Source: Streptococcus infantis
Lineage (GTDB): Bacteria; Bacillota; Bacilli; Lactobacillales; Streptococcaceae
NCBI RefSeq assembly: GCF_019929665.1
Contig: NZ_JAHZPZ010000001.1
Coordinates: 372,001 to 436,000, forward strand
DNA length: 64,000 nucleotides
Direction: 5' to 3'
How positions within the stretch are numbered: the stretch's first letter is position 1; each line of letters begins with the position of its first letter. The notes under the pieces were generated by a model. That model saw only the letters and a list, made by a program, of their open reading frames with translations. It did not search any database and had not been told where the DNA came from. Shown here one piece after another: positions 59,785 through 64,000 of this stretch. The translations under genes and the position numbers were made by a program.

Positions 59785-61452
59785 ATGTTACTTGAAATTT
59801 CAATTAAAAACTTTGCCATCATTGAGGCTATTTCACTTAATTTTGAGAAGGGAATGACAGTTCTGACTGGGGAAACCGGTGCTGGGAAGTCTATCATCAT
59901 CGATGCCATGAATATGATGCTGGGAGCAAGAGCTACAACGGACGTCATTCGTCATGGTGCTCCTAAGGCTGAAATCGAAGGTCTTTTCTCGGTTGAAAAT
60001 AGTCATGCTTTGCAAATGATTTTTGATGAGCAAGGAATAGAGTTAGGTGATGAAATCATCATCCGTCGTGAGATTTTACAAAACGGGCGTAGTGTTAGTC
60101 GTGTCAATGGACAGATGGTTAATCTATCTGTTCTTCGCTCAATTGGACAGTATCTGGTTGATATCCATGGCCAACATGATCAAGAAGAGTTAATGCGTCC
60201 CCAATTGCATATTCAGATGCTTGATGGTTTTGGTGATGCAGATTTTCTGGAACTGAAGCAAGCCTATCAGACAAACTTTGATGCTTATCGTAAAATGCGC
60301 AAGCAACTTCTTGAGATTAAGAAAAATCAAGAAGAGCACAAGGCTCGTATTGAAATGTTGGAATTTCAGATGGCTGAAATTGAATCTGCGTCCTTACAGC
60401 CAGGTGAAGACCTCAAACTAAACCAAGAACGAGATAAACTTCTAAATCATAAAAATATTGCTGATACGTTGACTAACGCTTATACAATGTTAGATAATGA
60501 AGAATTTTCAAGTCTAGCTAATGTGCGTTCAGCTATGAATGATATGGAAAGTTTAGAAGACTATGATGCAGAGTACCGTGAAATATCGTCCTCTCTATCT
60601 GAATCCTACTATGTTTTAGAGGATGTCACTAAGCGTTTAGAAGATATTATCGAAGATTTAGATTTCGACGGTAATCGCTTGATGCAGATTGAAATCCGTT
60701 TAGATCTCCTTCACGCCATTACACGTAAGTATGGTGGGAATGTTGACGATGTCTTGATGTACTTTGCTAAAATCACAGAAGAATACAACCTTCTGACTGG
60801 CAATAATTTATCTTCAGATGATATGGAAGCAGAACTCAAAAAATTGGAAGTAAGTCTAGTTGACTTAGCAACTAAGCTTGCATCTGCTCGACATAACTTA
60901 GCTCAACAATTAGAAATTGAGATTCAGCAAGAACTCAGAGACCTTTATATGGATAAGGCTCGATTTCAGGTTCAATTTACTAAAGGTAAGTTTACTCGTG
61001 AAGGAAATGAAAGTGTTGAATTTTACATCTCCACCAACCCTGGAGAAGACTTTAAACCATTGGTTAAAGTAGCTTCTGGAGGAGAGTTGTCTCGCCTCAT
61101 GTTGGCGATTAAGTCTGCTTTTTCTCGTAAGGAAGGTAAGACCAGTATTGTATTCGATGAAGTGGACACAGGAGTTTCAGGTCGTGTAGCTCAAGCAATC
61201 GCTCAAAAGATTCATAAAATTGGTCAGAATGGTCAAGTATTGGCTATATCTCATCTTCCTCAAGTCATTGCAATCGCAGATTATCAGTTCTTTATTGAAA
61301 AGATTAGCAATGAGCATTCAACCGTTTCAACCGTTCGCTTGTTGACAGTTGAAGAAAGAGTAGAAGAAGTTGCCAAGATGTTGGCAGGGGAGAATGTAAC
61401 TGAAGCAGCACTTAGTCAAGCGAGAGAATTGTTACAAAGTAAGGAGAAATAA
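59785..61452 (+). CDS. recN: DNA repair protein RecN
   Basis: RecN (555 aa) is an SMC-like ATPase in double-strand break repair. Walker A GETGAGKS is near residue 30, coiled-coil arms flank the centre (about 150-380), and the C-terminal half has SGGELSRLMLA (signature) and IVFDEVDTGVSG (Walker B). It starts 6 bp after argR. Confidence 0.95.
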   Translation: MLLEISIKNFAIIEAISLNFEKGMTVLTGETGAGKSIIIDAMNMMLGARATTDVIRHGAPKAEIEGLFSVENSHALQMIFDEQGIELGDEIIIRREILQNGRSVSRVNGQMVNLSVLRSIGQYLVDIHGQHDQEELMRPQLHIQMLDGFGDADFLELKQAYQTNFDAYRKMRKQLLEIKKNQEEHKARIEMLEFQMAEIESASLQPGEDLKLNQERDKLLNHKNIADTLTNAYTMLDNEEFSSLANVRSAMNDMESLEDYDAEYREISSSLSESYYVLEDVTKRLEDIIEDLDFDGNRLMQIEIRLDLLHAITRKYGGNVDDVLMYFAKITEEYNLLTGNNLSSDDMEAELKKLEVSLVDLATKLASARHNLAQQLEIEIQQELRDLYMDKARFQVQFTKGKFTREGNESVEFYISTNPGEDFKPLVKVASGGELSRLMLAIKSAFSRKEGKTSIVFDEVDTGVSGRVAQAIAQKIHKIGQNGQVLAISHLPQVIAIADYQFFIEKISNEHSTVSTVRLLTVEERVEEVAKMLAGENVTEAALSQARELLQSKEK

Positions 61453-62181
61453 ATGACAGACTATTATGTTATTGGAGATGTCCATGGGAAAGCAGGAATG
61501 CTTGAAGACCTTCTAAAAACATGGGATGGTAAGACTCAATTACTCTTTCTTGGAGATTTGATTGATAGAGGAGAAGATAGTCGTCGTGTCCTTGAAATGG
61601 TCAAAGACTTGGTAGAAAATCAAGGAGCGATTTGCATTTCAGGAAATCACGAGTACATGTTTTTGACTTGGTTGGATAATCCTGAAGAAAGCTATGACCA
61701 CTATCGTCGTAATGGTGGGGATACAACTATTAATTCTATTTTGGGGCGTCCACTGGATGCACCAGTAGATGGAGTAGCAGATGCTAAGCGTGTAGAAAAT
61801 GAAGCAGCAGACTTGGTTGCTTTTATCCGACAAATGCCTTTCGTGATTGAAACAGATAAGTATATCTTTGTTCATGCAGGAATTGATTTAACTTTGGATG
61901 ATTGGCATGAAACTACAGATTACAAGAAAGTCTGGCTCAGAAAACCATTCCACGAAGCAGTTAATCATACAGGGAAAACAATTGTCTTTGGGCATACACC
62001 AGTCTATGGACTTTTGGAACAAAAACCAGGAACTGCAGAACTTTGGATAACAGAAGATGGAAAAATCGGAATGGATGGAGGAGCTGTCTATGGTGGTGTC
62101 CTTCATGGAATTGTCTTTACTGACCAAGGTATGACAGACCACTATTTCATCGAAAATGACGGCTTTATTGCTGAAGATTAA
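61453..62181 (+). CDS. Metallophosphoesterase (Ser/Thr phosphatase-like)
   Basis: A 242-aa calcineurin-like phosphatase. GDVHGK at 8-13, GDLIDRGED, GNHEYM and two later metal-binding His regions (VHAGID, GHTPVYG) are all visible. Members hydrolyse phosphoproteins or dinucleotide polyphosphates such as Ap4A; substrate here unknown. The ATG directly follows the recN stop, with AAGGAG inside recN. Last gene of the operon. Confidence 0.88.
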   Translation: MTDYYVIGDVHGKAGMLEDLLKTWDGKTQLLFLGDLIDRGEDSRRVLEMVKDLVENQGAICISGNHEYMFLTWLDNPEESYDHYRRNGGDTTINSILGRPLDAPVDGVADAKRVENEAADLVAFIRQMPFVIETDKYIFVHAGIDLTLDDWHETTDYKKVWLRKPFHEAVNHTGKTIVFGHTPVYGLLEQKPGTAELWITEDGKIGMDGGAVYGGVLHGIVFTDQGMTDHYFIENDGFIAED

Positions 62182-62205
62182 TACTCTCTACAGGGTATTA
62201 TGGTC

Positions 62206-62234
62206 TTGTCAAAAACATAAAAACAATTTATAAT
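62206..62234 (+). promoter_or_regulatory. lepA promoter
   Basis: TTGTCA (62206-62211) and TATAAT (62229-62234) at 17-bp spacing. It is flanked by the inverted repeat CAGGGTAT (62191-62198) and ATACCCTG (62241-62248). Confidence 0.8.
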
Positions 62235-62262
62235 TAATAGATACCCTGAAAGGAAGAGAATC

Positions 62263-64000
62263 TTGAATTTAGAAGAATTGAAAAAACGTCAGGAGAAGAT
62301 CCGGAACTTTTCCATTATCGCGCATATTGACCATGGGAAGTCAACATTGGCGGACCGTATTTTAGAGGCTACAGAGACGGTTTCTAGTCGTGAAATGCAA
62401 GCTCAGCTTCTAGATAGTATGGACCTTGAGAGGGAGCGTGGAATTACTATCAAACTAAATGCCATCGAGCTTAATTATACTGCCAAAGACGGCGAGACCT
62501 ATATTTTCCACCTGATTGACACACCAGGACACGTGGACTTCACTTATGAGGTATCGCGTTCTCTAGCTGCCTGTGAGGGAGCCATTTTGGTCGTTGATGC
62601 TGCCCAAGGGATTGAGGCTCAAACATTAGCTAACGTTTACCTTGCCTTAGATAATGATTTGGAGATCCTTCCAGTTATTAATAAGATTGACTTACCTGCG
62701 GCAGATCCGGAGCGCGTGCGTACAGAAATTGAAGATGTCATCGGTCTGGATGCTAGTGAGGCTGTATTAGCTTCAGCAAAAGCTGGGATTGGAATTGAAG
62801 ATATTTTAGAGCAAATTGTAGAAAAAGTTCCAGCACCAACTGGTGATGTATCAGCACCATTAAAAGCTTTGATTTTTGACTCAGTTTACGATGCTTATCG
62901 TGGCGTTATCCTCCAAGTTCGTGTCATGGATGGAGTTGTTAAGCCAGGTGATAAGATTCAACTTATGAGCAATGGCAAAACCTTTGATGTTACTGAGGTT
63001 GGAATATTCACACCCAAAGCAGTGGGACGAGACTTCCTTGCGACAGGTGACGTTGGTTATATTGCAGCATCTATCAAGACTGTTCAAGACACTCGTGTCG
63101 GTGATACAGTTACCTTGGCAGCAAACCCTGCTTCAGAACCCCTATCTGGATACAAGCAGATGAATCCGATGGTTTTCGCAGGTCTTTATCCAATCGAGTC
63201 AAATAAATACAATGACCTTCGTGAAGCCCTTGAAAAATTGCAGTTGAACGATGCTAGTCTTCAGTTTGAACCCGAAACATCGCAAGCTCTTGGATTCGGT
63301 TTCCGTTGTGGATTCCTCGGACTTCTACATATGGATGTTATCCAAGAACGTCTAGAACGGGAATTTAACATTGATCTTATTATGACTGCACCATCTGTTA
63401 TTTACAAGGTCAATCAGACTGATGGTGAGTCTATGGATGTATCGAATCCATCCGAGTTTCCTGATCCTACTAAAATTGCAACTATTGAAGAACCTTATGT
63501 TAAAGCACAAATCATGGTACCACAGGAATTTGTAGGAGCTGTTATGGAACTAGCTCAGCGCAAACGTGGTGACTTTGTCACGATGGACTATATCGATGAT
63601 AATCGTGTCAATGTTATCTATCAAATTCCACTTGCTGAAATTGTCTTTGATTTCTTTGACAAGCTCAAATCTTCAACACGTGGCTATGCAAGTTTTGACT
63701 ATGAACTGTCAGAGTATCGCCCATCTAAGCTAGTGAAAATGGATATCCTTCTCAATGGAGACAAGGTGGATGCACTCAGCTTTATCGTTCACAAGGACTT
63801 TGCTTATGAACGTGGGAAACTCATCGTTGATAAACTCAAGAAAATCATTCCACGTCAACAGTTTGAAGTTCCAATCCAAGCAGCTATTGGACACAAGATT
63901 GTAGCTCGTACAGATATCAAAGCTCTTCGTAAAAACGTTCTTGCCAAATGTTATGGAGGAGATGTTTCGCGTAAACGTAAACTTCTTGAAAAACAAAAGG
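62263..64000 (+). CDS. lepA: Elongation factor 4 (LepA), 3' end outside the window
   Basis: About 579 codons are visible of a protein normally about 607 aa. This ribosome-binding GTPase back-translocates stalled ribosomes. G1 AHIDHGKST is near 21-29, [20 protein letters not shown] and the C-terminal RRKLLEKQK-type region are present. The TTG start at 62263 has AAGGAAGAG upstream and gives the standard [10 protein letters not shown]. No in-frame stop was seen up to the window edge, so this is a partial, not broken, gene. Confidence 0.95.
   Translation, partial: MNLEELKKRQEKIRNFSIIAHIDHGKSTLADRILEATETVSSREMQAQLLDSMDLERERGITIKLNAIELNYTAKDGETYIFHLIDTPGHVDFTYEVSRSLAACEGAILVVDAAQGIEAQTLANVYLALDNDLEILPVINKIDLPAADPERVRTEIEDVIGLDASEAVLASAKAGIGIEDILEQIVEKVPAPTGDVSAPLKALIFDSVYDAYRGVILQVRVMDGVVKPGDKIQLMSNGKTFDVTEVGIFTPKAVGRDFLATGDVGYIAASIKTVQDTRVGDTVTLAANPASEPLSGYKQMNPMVFAGLYPIESNKYNDLREALEKLQLNDASLQFEPETSQALGFGFRCGFLGLLHMDVIQERLEREFNIDLIMTAPSVIYKVNQTDGESMDVSNPSEFPDPTKIATIEEPYVKAQIMVPQEFVGAVMELAQRKRGDFVTMDYIDDNRVNVIYQIPLAEIVFDFFDKLKSSTRGYASFDYELSEYRPSKLVKMDILLNGDKVDALSFIVHKDFAYERGKLIVDKLKKIIPRQQFEVPIQAAIGHKIVARTDIKALRKNVLAKCYGGDVSRKRKLLEKQK

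Noticed and set aside
62263-64000. lepA as a truncated pseudogene
   Set aside because: The frame stays open to the window edge and matches LepA throughout; it is simply cut by the window.

Overview
The window is chromosomal DNA from a low-GC Gram-positive coccus, most likely a Streptococcus of the mitis group (mitis/oralis/pneumoniae relatives). Support comes from protein families and gene pairs typical of that group: gyrA followed by srtA, rplU-prp-rpmA behind an L21 leader, a two-gene ccdA-thioredoxin lipoprotein operon, an SpxR-type regulator, dprA behind a ComX cin-box, and the order glgBCDA-serB-glycerate kinase-eno. I cannot fix the species from sequence reading alone.

Layout. 1-3.5 kb: tRNA-Arg(CCT), then an AT-rich 3.3-kb island bounded by a ~76-bp direct repeat (tRNA 3' end plus terminator) and carrying a three-gene ABC-2 exporter. 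3.5-5 kb: two membrane proteins of unknown function. 5-10.7 kb: a yidA/HD-hydrolase operon, a divergent DUF1934 gene, a palindromic dispersed repeat, a DEAD-box helicase/oxidoreductase operon and a DUF1275 membrane protein. 10.7-18.6 kb: L21 leader with rplU-prp-rpmA, murA-GNAT-spxR-map, ccdA with its thioredoxin partner, ldh. 18.7-29.5 kb: gyrA-srtA, asd, dapA, dprA, topA, DUF454, cutC, a YjbR-like gene. 29.5-35.5 kb: leu operon (leuA, leuB, DUF1294, leuC, leuD) behind a CodY box and a Leu-codon attenuator, then a Sua5/YrdC-family gene. 35.6-38.6 kb: a two-gene McrBC-type restriction module with a PUA/EVE-like sensor domain. 38.7-41.8 kb: purine salvage (guaC, guanine riboswitch, xpt-pbuX). 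41.8-52.2 kb: ligA, pullulanase, glycogen operon glgBCDA. 52.3-56 kb: serB, glycerate kinase, YueI-like gene, eno. 56.1-62.2 kb: tightly overlapping xseA-xseB-ispA-tlyA-argR-recN-phosphatase. 62.3 kb to the end: lepA, cut by the window edge.

Most of the window is housekeeping. The points that most repay attention are the tRNA-flanked exporter island, the attenuator plus CodY control of leu, the uncharacterised structured leader of guaC followed by a guanine riboswitch inside the same purine cluster, a predicted class of leaderless genes (HD hydrolase, ligA, yueI-like) sharing one promoter/start arrangement, a dispersed long-palindrome repeat, and the McrBC module. No CRISPR array, complete insertion sequence, rRNA or replication origin was seen.
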